A stretch of 64,000 nt of DNA from Achatina immaculata (Eukaryota; Mollusca; Gastropoda; Stylommatophora; Achatinidae). Location: contig CM019697.1 of assembly GCA_009760885.1 (NCBI GenBank), positions 26,624,210-26,688,209 on the forward strand, given 5' to 3'. Under the pieces are notes generated by a model. The model did no database searches. It was not told where the DNA came from and worked only from the letters and a program-made list of their open reading frames with translations. The translations under genes were made by a program, and so were the position numbers. Shown piece after piece: positions 11,063 through 22,595 of this stretch. The stretch's first letter is position 1; each line of letters starts with the position of its first letter.

Positions 11063-11374
11063 GAATATGATACTTGGATCGTCTATACATGATTTATCTG
11101 TAGACTGAATGTGATATTTGGATTGTCTTTAGATGATTTATTTTCAGTCTGAATATGATATTTGGATTGCCTATTCACATTTCATAAATCTTTGTTTGAG
11201 AGATTGCTTTCAGCTTGGCGCTGGTGTCCCTCTTGCCCTGGACTGCTACAGCTAGGCCAGGCTCTAAGCCCCTATTATCAACCTTTCTAAACAACGTGCC
11301 ATTGTGTCTGTATAATCACGTTTAAATAATAATAAGAATCATAATCATAATAACTGCTTTCCTTAATCTCAGAA

Positions 11375-11480
11375 AATGATACTGAAGTGGGCTGATGATA
11401 AATTACTGATCTGGGCTGATGATAAATTACTGAAGTGGGCTGATGATAAATTACTGAAGTGGGCTGATGATAGAAATTAC
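11375..11480. repeat. 24 bp tandem repeat
   Basis: Four copies of GAAGTGGGCTGATGATAAAT-type units, the last with a one-base insertion. The stretch 11,180-11,375 holds nothing recognisable. Confidence 0.85.
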
Positions 11481-11544
11481 TGAATTTCGGAGAGAGAAAC
11501 CGCCAGCGATTCTAAGAGCGGCTAGCACATGTTCTGAGGGAAAC

Positions 11545-14270
11545 TCATTGAAATAAAAGAAATAAGCTTACTCGTACATGGACCATCAATACTTGAAGAT
11601 GAAATCATAGATGCCATCAAACACATGAAGAAAGGAAAAACGACTGGGCCTGATAATATAACAATAGAAGAAATAGAGGCGCTAGAAGAGATCATTCATT
11701 CATTCATTTGCATGTCCCTTGTGGAACTTTGCCTCCCTAACAGCACTCCTGTAGGCCTCTCGGTTATGAGCAAGATGGCCTGCTGCTGCTGCGTCCATTT
11801 GCAGATTGTCAACGATTTCTTGCAGCCATCTTCGTTTTGGTCTTCCTCTTTTTCTTTTTCCCATTATGTATCCTTCCAATACAGTCTCCTCTAAATTATC
11901 ATGACGTTTAATGTGTCCACAATATTTAAGTTTTCTCTCTTTAATCCTCTTTACTAGCCAGCCTTCTTCAATATTAAGCTCTTGTAGTATAGATATATTT
12001 GTTCTTTTTTGTGTCCACGATATTTGGAGAACTCTTCTGTAGCATTTACATTCAAAGGCATTTATGTGTTTCTCAGCTGTTTTGTTAAGTGTCCACGTCT
12101 CACAGGCATATGTCGCGATGGATGCATGCCCTTAAAAATCTTATTTTTGTAGTTCTGTCTGCTCCTCTCCACAGATTCTTTATTTGTTTTACTTTCTGAA
12201 GAGCAATAGATATCCTCCTTTTAATTTCCCTCATTGTATCTCCATTATTAGTTAGCAGTGATCCAACATATTCAAAACTCTCCACTTCTTCCAATTTTTC
12301 CTCATTGATATATATTTCAGCTGCCTTGTTTGTTTTGTCAGTTGTCATCAATTTAGTTTTCTTTGCATTAAGATAGAGGTTCTGCTCTTCGCTGTTCTTA
12401 CGGACTGACATAATTTGTTTTTCCATTCCTTTTTGTGTTGTGAACAGTAATATTGTGTCATCAGTATATCTAATCTCTGGTATTTCATAACCTCCAATTG
12501 TTATGGCATTGTAATATTCTTTGTCTACATCTTCTCTAACATTCCTCATTATATTTTCAGTATACAAGTTAAATAAGTAGGGTGACAATATGCACACCTG
12601 ACGGACCCCTTGTTTTATGTCAAACCAAGTTGTTGTTTCACCACTTATTCTTACTGCTGGTTGTTGGTCTAGATACAGCAGTGATGTTAATTGTATCAAA
12701 TGTGTTGGAAATCCCATTTTTTCCATTATTTCCCAAAGTTTTTGGTGTTGTACAGAATCAAATGCCTTTGAGTAGTCTATAAAGGATAAATATAGATTCA
12801 CATTAAACTCTCTGCATTTCTCTATTATTAATCTTAGATTGAATATATGATCTCTTGATCCTCTTCCTTGCCTGAAACCAGCTTGGACCATATTGACTTC
12901 TTCTTCTATTTTCTTACGAAGTCTACCCATTATGATTTTTAACAGAATTTTACTGGCATGACTAATCAGGGCAACAGTTCTGTAATTTGTACATAATTTC
13001 AGGTTAACCTTTTTTGGCAGTGGTATGAATACAGTTCTTTTCCATTCTTTTGGCCAAATACCTGAATGCCATATCTTTTTGCACAGTGCATGATAGATTG
13101 TTGCACACTCCTTTCCTCCCTAGAGGAGATAGGAATAAAAATAATAACCCAGATACTGATTGACATTTACAACAGTCATTATATGCCCAGTGACCTGCTT
13201 AAATCCACGTTTACAACACTACCAAAGAAACCAGGTGCAAAGGAAAGTGATGACCACCGGACTATCAGCCTCTCATGTCACATAACGAAGCTACTTCTGA
13301 GAATTATTATGAGAAGAACAAGGAAAAAGATAAAAACTGAAATAGCAGATGAACAGTTTGGATTTATTGAAGGAAAGGGAACACACAATGCCATTTATGC
13401 TTTACGAACACTAGCAGAAAGAGCTTTAGAAGTACAGAAAGATCTCTACTTATGCTTCATTGATTACACCAAGGCATTTGACAAGGTGAAACATAATGAA
13501 ATTATTAAAATGCTTGAAGACATCAATATAGACGGTAAAGACCTGAGGATTGCAAAACATCTATACTGGCACCAAGAAGCAGCAATTCGAATTGAAAATA
13601 GAACTGGAAAATATCAAGGTATAAAACAAGGGGTGCGACAAGGATGTGTACTATCTCCAGAACTTTTTTCTCTGTATAGCGAGAATATTCTAAGAACGAT
13701 CATCACAGAACCAGGCATAAAAATTGGAGGATACAATATTAACAACCTTCGGTATGCTGACGACACAGTACTGATAGCTGAGAACCAACAAGACCTGCAA
13801 AATCTCTTGGATGAAGTCACTAAAGAAAGTGAACAGAAACGCCTTACTTTGAACATAAAAAATACAGAGACTATGGTTATATCTAAGAAATAGACTCCAC
13901 CAACATGAGGTATAAAATTAAACAGAACTATTCTAAAGCAGGTGCAGACATTTAAATGCCTTGGAGCAGTAATAACTTCAGATGGGAAATGCAGAACAGA
14001 AATTAGGAACAGAATAGGCCAAGCAAAAGACTGCATTTCAGAGAATGAGAAACATATTATCCAACACATCCTTATCAATGAATGTTAGAAAACGAGTCCT
14101 AAAATGCTATATTGAACCTATCTTGTTATATGGAAGTGAATCATGGACAATAGGCAGGTCTGCACAAAAATCATTGGAAGCAGCAGAAATGTGGTTTATT
14201 AGAAGAATGTTACGAATCTCCTGGACAGCAAAAATAACAAATTATTATTGGGAAGACGGTGGTAGATATT
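11545..14270 (+). mobile_element. LINE B, interrupted by an inverted LINE A
   Basis: The left part (11,545-11,692) reads HMKKGKTTGPDNITIEEIEA. The right part (13,120-14,270) continues with LEEIGIKIITQ and the RT core: IADEQFGFIEGKGTHNAIYA, LCFIDYTKAFDKVKHNEIIK, GIKQGVRQGCVLSPELFSLY and NLRYADDTVLIAE. The main RT frame is open at 13,066-13,893; downstream the frame shifts and stops, so the copy is dead. Family B is clearly different from A at the protein level (FIDYTKAFDKVKH versus FIDYSKAFDCVQH). Its 3' end directly abuts the acceptor of the exon at 14305. Confidence 0.9.
11693..13119 (-). mobile_element. LINE A copy 2, inserted into LINE B
   Basis: Reverse transcriptase read on the minus strand, with one open frame of 276 codons at 12,100-12,930 containing LSFIDYSKAFDSVQHQKLWE and YTDDTILL (the usual YADD Ala is Thr here). 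The 3' tail (ATGA)n lies at 11,693-11,710 and the 5' end is truncated at 13,119. It is flanked by CTAGAAGAGAT (11,682-11,692) and CTAGAGGAGAT (13,120-13,130), an 11 bp target-site duplication with one mismatch. Removing it restores the reading of LINE B. Confidence 0.9.
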
Positions 14271-14304
14271 CTTGATAAAAGATCAGATGATGGTTTTATT
14301 CAAG

Positions 14305-14457
14305 GAGTTGGTAGAAGACAAGAAAGGGAGCTCTTGGGGCTCTGTGCTGAAGAATGTACACCCAGCTCCGTCTCACAAGCAAGAAGATCTGATCCATGTC
14401 CACTTGGTCACCAGTGCCGCTTTAACGGATGTGGCCACAGCTGTTATAAGATAACTG
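14305..14457 (+). CDS. Secreted Cys-rich protein, exon 4 (paralogue of exon 2)
   Basis: The acceptor is TTTTATTCAAG|GAGTTGG and the donor ATAACTG|GTGAGTT. The exon is 153 bp (51 codons), phase 1-1. It encodes LCAEECTPSS followed by CPLGHQCRFNGCGHSCYK, aligning with exon 2 from its first residue to its last, including the boundaries and donor sequence. It lacks the heptad linker. It lies directly after the 3' end of a broken LINE, so the intron from 5224 to 14304 was filled by retrotransposons. It could be exon 4 of the same gene or an early exon of a tandem paralogue. Phase compatibility with exon 3 favours the same gene. No later exon was recognised. Confidence 0.6.
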
Positions 14458-15465
14458 GTGAGTTACAGATTGGCAGTGGAAGAATAACTGGTGAGTTACA
14501 GACTGGCACTGGAAGAATAACATGTGTGGATTATATTTAATCTAGTTAAGTGTAGTCAGTAGAAGAATAACATGTGTGGATTATATTTAATCTAGTTAAG
14601 TGTAGTCAGTAGAAGAATAACATGTGTGGATTATATATAATCTAGTTAAGTGTAGTCAGTAGAAGAATAACATGTGTGGATTATATATAATCTATTCAAG
14701 TGTAGTCAGTGCAAGAATAACATGTGTGGATTATATATAATCTAGTTAAGTGTAGTCAGTAGAAGAATAACATGTGTGGATAATATTTAATCTAGTTAAG
14801 TATAGTCAGTGGAAGAATAACATGTGTGGATTATATATAATCTAGTTAAGTGTAGTCAGTGGAAGAATAACATGTGTGGATAATATTTAATCTAGTTAAG
14901 TATAGTCAGTGGAAGAATAACATGTGTGGATTATATATAATCTAGTTAAGTGTAGTCAGTGGAAGAATAACATGTGTGGATTATATATAATCTAGTTAAG
15001 TATAGTCAGTGGAAGAATAACATGTGTGGATTATATATAATCTAGTTAAGTGTAGTCAGTGGAAGAATAACATGTGTGGATTATATATAATCTAGTTAAG
15101 TGTAGTCAGTGGAAGAATAACATGTGTGGATTATATATGATCTAGTTAAGTGTAGTCAGTAGAAGAATAACATGTGTGGATTATATATAATCTAGTCAAA
15201 TGTAGTCAGTGGAAGAATAACATGTGTGGATTATATATAATCTGGTCAAGTGTATTCAGTGGAAGAATAACATGTGTGGATTATATATAATCTGGTCAAG
15301 TGTAGTCAGTGGAAGAATAACATGTGTGGATTATATTTAATCTAGTTAAGTGTAGTCAGTAGAGGAATAACATGTGTGGATTATATATAATCTGGTCAAG
15401 TGTAGTCAGTAGAAGAATAACATGTGTGGATTATATATAATCTAGTCAGATATTTACACTTGTCG
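14458..15465. repeat. 50 bp minisatellite starting at a splice donor
   Basis: About 19 copies of a unit containing GAAGAATAACATGTGTGGAT and TCTAGTTAAGTGTAGTCAGT. The first two units still contain the exon 4 donor sequence (ATAACTG|GTGAGTTACAGA at 14,452 and 14,488), after which the unit changes to ATAACATGTGTGG. The array therefore appears to grow out of the exon-intron junction. Confidence 0.9.
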
Positions 15466-15469
15466 CGTG

Positions 15470-15735
15470 GAATTGATTGGGTGGGTGGGGGGGGGGAAGA
15501 GGCAGTATTAAAACTGAATGAGACAACGATCTGTCACTCACAGTTGACTACACAGAAACACAACGCAACCATACAAGACAACTACATAACACAGCACAAG
15601 CACATAAGGCAACTGTAAAATACAACCACACAACGCAAACACACAACATAATACAACAACACAACATAATACAACAACATAACGCAACCACACAACATAA
15701 TACAATCACACAATGCAACCACACATTCAACGAAA
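15470..15735. repeat. A/C-rich CACAACGCAACCA repeat
   Basis: A short G run followed by irregular ACACAACATAATACAACAA-type repeats. Reading frames on the minus strand are repeat translations rich in Cys, Val and Leu. Confidence 0.7.
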
Positions 15736-15795
15736 ATGGAAAAAGGAACAAAATTTATTTTCAAAGGTTGGAGAAAGGACCTCACAGGTCAATCT

Positions 15796-16125
15796 GACAT
15801 TCTGCATTTTTTCTCTATACTTTCATTCAAGCACTATACATCAATAACTGATGTACTATATCATCTTTTTACTTTCATTCAAGCACTATACATCAATAAC
15901 TGATGTTCTATATCATCATTTTTACTTTCATTCAAGCACTATACATCAATAACTGATGTACTATGTCATCTTTTTACTTTCATTCAAGCACTATACATCA
16001 ATAACTGATGTACTATATCATCTTTTTACTTTCATTCAAGCACTATACATCAATAACTGATGTACTATATCATCTCTTTACTTTCATTCAAGTACTATAC
16101 ATCGATAATTGATGTACTATACATC
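15796..16125. repeat. 52 bp minisatellite
   Basis: Six copies containing TTTCATTCAAGCACTATACA and ATCAATAACTGATGTAC. Confidence 0.9.
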
Positions 16126-16424
16126 AGCATAGTACAAGTATTGCAGAAATATACAGAGCAATATTGAACATGAATTGAGCAACTCTTACACACAACAGAG
16201 GCTAGGAAAGGAAGAAGTATCTGGAGCAGACCTTCGTCAGGGGCTACTGATCTGTTTTTTCTTTCTATTAGGTCTCCGACCTTGAACTGTCCTAAAGCAA
16301 CCAGAGAAGGATGGACAATGCCCGCCATAGTGGCAGGAAGTGACCTCAGTGAAATCAACGAATTCATCTCATGGCGGCCATCATTTGTCATTTTAATTTG
16401 TCGGAGGTTAAATGTAACGATTGA

Positions 16425-16482
16425 ACACTTCCACCACACAAATCTTCTCTTGTGTGGGTGTGTGTGTGCGTGTGTGTGCGTG
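16425..16482. repeat. (TG)n-rich microsatellite
   Basis: TGTGTGGGTGTGTGTGTGCG-type run. The open frame across 16,272-16,560 starts after a plausible acceptor (TTTCTATTAG) but is out of phase with the secreted-protein gene and runs into this repeat, so I do not call an exon. Confidence 0.85.
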
Positions 16483-16604
16483 TATCAGGCAAGAACGAAA
16501 GTCAAGGAAAAGAAAAACAAAATATTTACTGAAGAAGAAAAAAAAAAAGAACAGAAATAATAGCTCAGAGACCAGGCTGTCGGATCATACTGGCCAGTTG
16601 TGGT

Positions 16605-17020
16605 AATACTTCACTTTCCTAATGTGATACCTCACTTTCCTAATGTGACACCTCACTTTCCTAATGTGACACCTCACTTTCCTAATGTGATACCTCACTT
16701 TCCTTATATAATACCTCATTTTCCTAATGTGATATCTCACTTTCTTTATATAGTGCCTCACTTTCCTAATGTGATACCTCACTTTCCTTATTCAATACCT
16801 CACTTTCCTAATGTGATACCTCACTTTCCTTATATAATACCTCACTTTCCTAATTTGATACCTCACTTTCCTTATATGATACCTCACTTTATTTATGTAA
16901 TACCTCAATTTTCTTATGTAATACGTCACTTTCCTTATATAACACCTCACTTTCTTTATGTAAACCCTCACTTTTCGTATGTAATATCTCACTTTCCTTA
17001 TGTAATATTTCACTTATCTC
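16605..17020. repeat. 21 bp minisatellite
   Basis: About 20 copies of TCACTTTCCTAATGTGATAC-type units, alternating with a TTATATAATACC variant. The 21 bp period keeps all frames open, giving spurious reading frames on both strands. Confidence 0.9.
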
Positions 17021-17219
17021 TTAGTGGCTAAGTAGTCGAAAACAATGATAACGCAGATGAGAATACTGAGAAGACACTACACATTCGGTAAAGACAGGAT
17101 GGTACATTATGAAGAGGTGGGAGAGAAAAACCACCACTGTGGTTATTACTGGTTATAGTAATAAAGTAAACAGAAGTGTATGAACCAGTTTTACAACAAT
17201 AGCAACAACAACAACAAAA

Positions 17220-17345
17220 TGGCCAGGAATGAGAATGGGAGAAAGTAAAATTAGCACATACAAATAAAGAACATTTAACAACAAAATATTTCGGCAAAGG
17301 TCTTTTCAAAGTCTACCTACAAAAACAACACAGATTACAAATAAG
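17220..17345. mobile_element. Unclassified interspersed repeat, copy 2
   Basis: Shares with 6,310-6,425 the order GGAGAAAGTAAAATTAGCAC, AAATATTTCGGCAAAGGTC and an AACAACACA-rich end, at reduced identity. Unknown class. Confidence 0.5.
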
Positions 17346-17509
17346 AATACCAAAATTAGATGAAAAATTCAACACTTAGCAGCCTTGGTATCCTCTAAAG
17401 ACTGGCACAAAATTATGGCAGTATTTTAATCAGAATAATGTCTTACACATTTCAATGACTTTTATATCAGTTTTATCGCTTGACTGAAGCTAGTAACAGA
17501 TCAATTGAG

Positions 17510-17995
17510 AATGTCAGAAGTGGTCAGGTGCCCCATAATTTAGTGATAATGTTGATATAGTCAGGTGTCCCATAATTTAGTGATAATGTTGATATAGTCA
17601 GGTGTCCCATAATTTAGTGATAATGTTAATATAGTCAGGTGTCCCATAATTTAGTGATAATGTTGATATAGTCAGGTGTCCCATAATTTAGTGATAATGT
17701 TGATATAGTCAGGTGTCCCATAATTTAGTGATAATGTTGATATAGTCAGGTGTCCCATAATTTAGTGATAATGTTGATATAGTCAGGTGTCCCATAATTT
17801 AGTGATAATGTTGATATAGTCAGGTGTCCCATAATTTAGTGATAATGTTGGTATAGTCAGGTGCCCCATAATTTAGTGATAATGTTGATATAGTCAGGTG
17901 TCCCATAATTTAGTGATAATATTGATATAGTCAGGTTTCCTAAAATTTGGTGACAGCGTTGATATGGTCAGATGTCCCATAATTTAGTGACAATG
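17510..17995. repeat. 37 bp minisatellite
   Basis: About 13 copies of GTCAGGTGTCCCATAATTTA plus GTGATAATGTTGATATA. The last two units are diverged. Confidence 0.95.
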
Positions 17996-18079
17996 TTCAA
18001 GTAAAATGACAAATTAGCCTAATCTAACCCTTGTTTGACATTATCTGTGTTTTTCCTCCACGAAAGAAGGAAAAAATCA

Positions 18080-18275
18080 GTAAAGAAAACATCTCAGACT
18101 AAGAAAACACAGACTAAAAAACACAGACTAAGAAAACACAGAAAACATCTCTGACTAAGAAAACACAGAAAACATCTCTGACTAAGAAAACATAGACTAA
18201 GAAAACACAGACTAGAAAACATCTCAGGCTAAGAAAACATTTCGGATTAAGAAAATATTTCAGACTAAGAAAACA
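18080..18275. repeat. Irregular ACTAAGAAAACA repeat
   Basis: Ten or so irregular copies of CTCAGACTAAGAAAACA-like units. From 18,280 to 19,350 there is mostly single-copy AT-rich sequence with no supportable gene; only TTTCAGTCGGTAGCAG recurs (about 19,008 and 19,073). Confidence 0.75.
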
Positions 18276-19364
18276 TTAACGCGTATATGATTTGTGTAAC
18301 TTATTATTGTGAGGTGTACGGTGGAGTCTGGCAAAAGCCAAACACAGAGCCAGATCTGTGGAGAAGAGATGTTCCAACATCCAGCTGTCTTGTGGTAACA
18401 GACAATACGTTTGACAGACAATACGTGTGACAGACAATACATCAGTCCAGCTGAGAGTGACAGAAACATCTAATGTGTTCTAAAATTAATTTCTGTGAAA
18501 AAAAAAGTTATCAGTGTATTATTGCTTCATTCTCTTGTACTTATTGATATTTTTTAAAAATCGATTTGGCGGCTATAACTATAATTATTTTGTCGGTGCG
18601 AAATTTCCGGCCCTCTGTTTTCTGACGAAGTTAACGAGTTAAGGAGTTTTGATGTTAACTTCGTTCAAACCTAAACAGAAAACTCAGATCTGTCAATCAA
18701 TGAGACGGCAAACTTTTCAAATTGTGTGCACATCAAAGAAATGTTTGATCATAAAGTTGGAAATGTTTGTTATGTTCTACTTGTTATTAATTATCAAAGA
18801 CCTGGAGTATTGTGTTCATATTTTTCTAAGCTAAAGGATCGAATTATTGAAAAAATAATTTGCAAAATTTGTAATCCTCAACAGGTTCTCCTCCCTTTTA
18901 AAACTTGTTAATTACAAGATAATCACGTTAAACATCAAATACCAGTGACTCTTTTGTCTGCAACGAGCGGTTGTAGTCTCCTCCACATGTTTGTTCTCAT
19001 CGCGTGTTTCAGTCGGTAGCAGTTTTTAATTAGTACCTACTATGATGTTGTTGCTGTGTGGACGCTGAAAGTTTCAGTCGGTAGCAGACGTGGCAGTGTA
19101 GCTAGGAATGTCAAGTTGCCATCGCAAATGGCAGACGAGTCAGGAGATGAAAGCTTTACAATAATTATGGCAATAACAATTGATCGGGAAACCGATTTTT
19201 TAAATTTTATTTTAAAGTTTTGAGAAACTAAATAAATGTATCTTTTCTGTTTTTATGAGGGCGTCGAACACTTGACATTTCTTGCACGTTCTCTAGAACT
19301 ACAATAGTACTTTCTCTTCTGTCACTTATTTTAGAGACACGTGACCTAACATATACATACCCCG

Positions 19365-20345
19365 TGTAGTGACTGACTTGTTGTAGTCTTGGCTTTACCT
19401 GCAGGGACTGACTTGTTGTAGTCTTGGCTTTACCTGTAGTGATTGACTTGTTGTAGTCTTGGCTTTACCTGTAGTGATTGACTTGTTGTAGTCTTGGCTT
19501 TACCTGTAGGGATTGACTTGTTGTAGTCTTGGCTTTACCTGTAGTGATTGACTTGTTGTAGTCTTGGCTTTACCTGTAGTGATTGACTTGTTGTAGTCTT
19601 GGCTTTACCTGTAGTGATTGACTTGTTGTAGTCTTGGCTTTACCTGTAGTGACTGACTTGTTGTAGTCTTGGCTTTACCTGTAGTGATTGACTTGTTGTA
19701 GTCTTGGCTTTACCTGTAGTGATTGACTTGTTGTAGTCTTGGCTTTACCTGTAGTGATTGACTTGTTGTAGTCTTGGCTTTACCTGTAGTGATTGACTTG
19801 TTGTAGTCTTGGCTTTACCTGTAGGGATTGACTTGTTGTAGTCTTGGCTTTACCTGTAGTGACTGACTTGTTGTAGTCTTGGCTTTACCTGTAGTGATTG
19901 ACTTGTTGTAGTCTTGGCTTTACCTGTAGTGATTGACTTGTTGTAGTCTTGGCTTTACCTGCAGTGACTGACTTGTTGTAGTCTTGGCTTTACCTCTAGT
20001 GACTGACTTGTTGTAGTCTTGGCTTTACCTGCAGTGACTGACTTGTTGTAGTCTTGGCTTTTTGGCTTTACCTGCAGTGACTGACTTGTTGTAGTCTTGG
20101 CTTTTTGGCTTTACCTGCAGTGACTGACTTGTTGTAGTCTTGGCTTTTTGGCTTTACCTGCAGTGACTGACTTGTTGTAGTCTTGGCTTTACCTGTAGTG
20201 ACTGACTCGTTGTAGTCTTGGCTTTACCTGCAGTGACTGACTTGTTGTAGTCTTGGCTTTACCTGCAGGGACTGACTTGTTGTAGTCTTGGCTTTTTGGC
20301 TTTACCTGCAGTGACTGACTTGTTGTAGTCTTGGCTTTACCATTG
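19365..20345. repeat. 35 bp minisatellite
   Basis: About 28 copies of GACTTGTTGTAGTCTTGGCT plus TTACCTGTAGTGATT. Some units carry a duplicated TTTTTGGC. Copies are nearly identical, which indicates recent homogenisation. Confidence 0.95.
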
Positions 20346-20374
20346 TCTTGTGCAGTTTTCGTTAACGTTCACTC

Positions 20375-20655
20375 GTAAAAGACGTGATAACCAAATACAG
20401 AGTGGTCAAATAGAGAAAGACGTGATAACCAAATACAGAGTGGTCAAATAGAGAAAGACGTGATAACCAAATACAGAGTGGTCAAATAGAGAAAGACGTG
20501 ATAACCAAATACAGAGTGGTCAAATAGAGAAAGACGTGATAACCAAATACAGAGTGGTCAAATAGAGAAAGACGTGATAACCAAATACAGAGTGGTCAAA
20601 TAGAGAAAGACGTGATAACCAAATACAGAGTGGTCAAATAGAGAAAGACGTGATA
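20375..20655. repeat. 38 bp minisatellite
   Basis: Seven to eight nearly identical copies of AAAGACGTGATAACCAAATA plus CAGAGTGGTCAAATAGAG. Confidence 0.95.
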
Positions 20656-21087
20656 TAACGGTTAAATAGAGACTAAGGTATCTTCTGTCACGTGACCTCA
20701 TCTAAAAATAACGTGTGAGCATCATCAGATACATTCAGCATTTGGCACGAATGAAAATAATACAAAGTAACAAATAAAGAAAGGCTTTTTTTTTGTTTTG
20801 TTCATTTGCCTTGAAACGGCGATGACCTTATGTGTAAACCGTTAAAATCAAGTCAGGAAATCATGCATCAGTTTTTCCCATGAAAGAAGCAATATTTCTC
20901 TATACTTGCAAGAAAATGTTTCCATTTATTATTATTCTTGTTAAACTCGAGCAGTCATTGATGTTTCCATCAGTTCAAATACTTCTCTTTGTTCATGCCA
21001 TTTGCTTGCCTGGTCTTTCTCTCTTCCTTTTTCCCTTGAATTTTCCCAGTCATTACCAGGTTATCTAACTTCTGTCTTCAGATAAAT

Positions 21088-22146
21088 ATGATGAGGTCAA
21101 ACAGGACAGCTTCATTCACAGACATGAAAAACCTTCTGGATTTTATGTTGTTCTTAAACAAACTGTTTGGCGCCATTGACCTAGCGACGACTGTAGCGTG
21201 GTATCTGACCAATGTAGTCAATCCATTGATTGGTATAGCAGGACTTACCGGAAACATTACCGGTTTGTTTGTGATTGCAAAATGTGGGCTAAATCGAATC
21301 TCAAATATTCTTGTATTTTATCTGACTTTGGCCGACATTTTGTGTTTGGTTGGCTCTGTCAACATTCCATTCATTTTATCAACTGATTCACATGCAAAAA
21401 TGGTAGTTTGGATGGTTCCACATACAGAAGCGAGTATATTATCCGCAGTATACATGCTAGTTTCGGTTATATCTAAAACTGGGTACGGGGCCTCGATACA
21501 TATCACTATCTGGGTCATGGTAGAGAGGTTGCTAGCCATCTTCTTCCCGCTCACTTTCGCAATCTTGGTGACACCCACCAGGGTCTGGCTACTTGGGCTC
21601 ACAGTTCTCTGAGCTTCTTGTTCGTGGAACCTCTACGCTCACGCTACAGAAAATGTGTTTTTATACGACTGGGTCTCTAACAGCACTGGTGGGATACACA
21701 TGCTGGACCTGGATGATATAAATGAGATATTAATATATCATGTTGCTTACGTTTTCCTGTACTGGATCCCTGTTATCGTCATAACGCTCGGCTGTATCGT
21801 CATCTCTGCCAAACTGGTTAGTGCCAGAAAGAAACGAGGTCACTTGACATGTGTCACAAAGACACAAAAATCGTCATCGCGCGTGACAGCAACATTTCTC
21901 ATGATCTGTTTAAAAGTTGCTCTGTCACAAATAATCTTACTGCCCAAGTATTTTTATGTGTACACTTCTAAAGAAGAAATCATGTATGCTAACAGTGCAG
22001 CTTTCTTTTTTGATACTTTTGCAACAGAAACATTTATCTATGTCAACAGCGCGTGTGATTTTGTGATTTTCGTTGCACTTAACAAAAAATTCAGATCAGT
22101 TTTTCTTCATCAACTATCAGTTTTCTGCGTCTCGGACAAACATTAA
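21088..22146 (+). pseudogene. Rhodopsin-class GPCR, intronless, one in-frame stop
   Basis: The reading frame from ATG 21088 to TAA 22144-22146 encodes a seven-helix receptor of about 352 positions, a normal length for class A. Visible landmarks are TGNITG in helix 1 (residues 54-59), LADILC in helix 2 (81-86), VERLLAIFFPL at the end of helix 3 in place of DRY (ER at 146-147), a helix 5 IPVIVITLGCIVISAKLV, and NSACDFVIF in place of NPxxY in helix 7. A single TGA at 21610-21612, in the loop after helix 4, interrupts it; both sides are in the same frame. The usual helix 3 and loop 2 cysteines are not evident. Such single-exon, divergent receptors resemble peptide or chemosensory receptor expansions in molluscs; the ligand is unknown. 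Either a recent pseudogene, a polymorphic stop or a base error. Confidence 0.8.
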
Positions 22147-22279
22147 AGAACCAGAGAAAACCGCATTTCGAAGATGTTCAAAGCAGACAACAGAAAACAC
22201 TTTGAACACATGAATGCAGCAGGGCCACACGAATGATTTCTTGGTTTGTTTTTGACATGCATCAGTTATGGGGAAACGA

Positions 22280-22595
22280 CGTTGTTCTGAGATTAAAAGC
22301 TCATTAATTAATGCGAAGGTTGACGTTTTTTTTCTGAGATTAGAAGCTCATTAATTAATGAGAAATTTGACTTTTTTTTCTGAGATTAGAAGCGTATTAA
22401 TTAATGATAAGGTTGACGTTTTTTTCTGAGATTAGAAGTTTATTAATTAAAGAGAAGGCCGATGTTTTTTCTGAGATTAGAAGGTCGTTAATTAATGAGA
22501 AGGCTGACGTTTTTCTGAGACTAGAAGCTCAGTAATTAATGTGAAAATTGATGTTTTTCTTAGATTAGAAGCTCATTAATTAATACCAAGGTTGA
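22280..22595. repeat. About 55-60 bp tandem repeat
   Basis: Six diverged copies of TTTTTCTGAGATTAGAAGCT plus CATTAATTAATGAGAAGGTTG, just downstream of the receptor. Confidence 0.8.

Noticed and set aside
16272..16560. Open frame after TTTCTATTAG beginning SPTLNCPKATREGW
   Set aside because: The phase does not fit the secreted-protein gene (a stop arises in phase 1), there is no clear donor and it runs into a TG repeat.
18260..18911. Several 60-70 codon frames in single-copy AT-rich DNA
   Set aside because: Short, overlapping, no motif, and of the length expected by chance in this composition.
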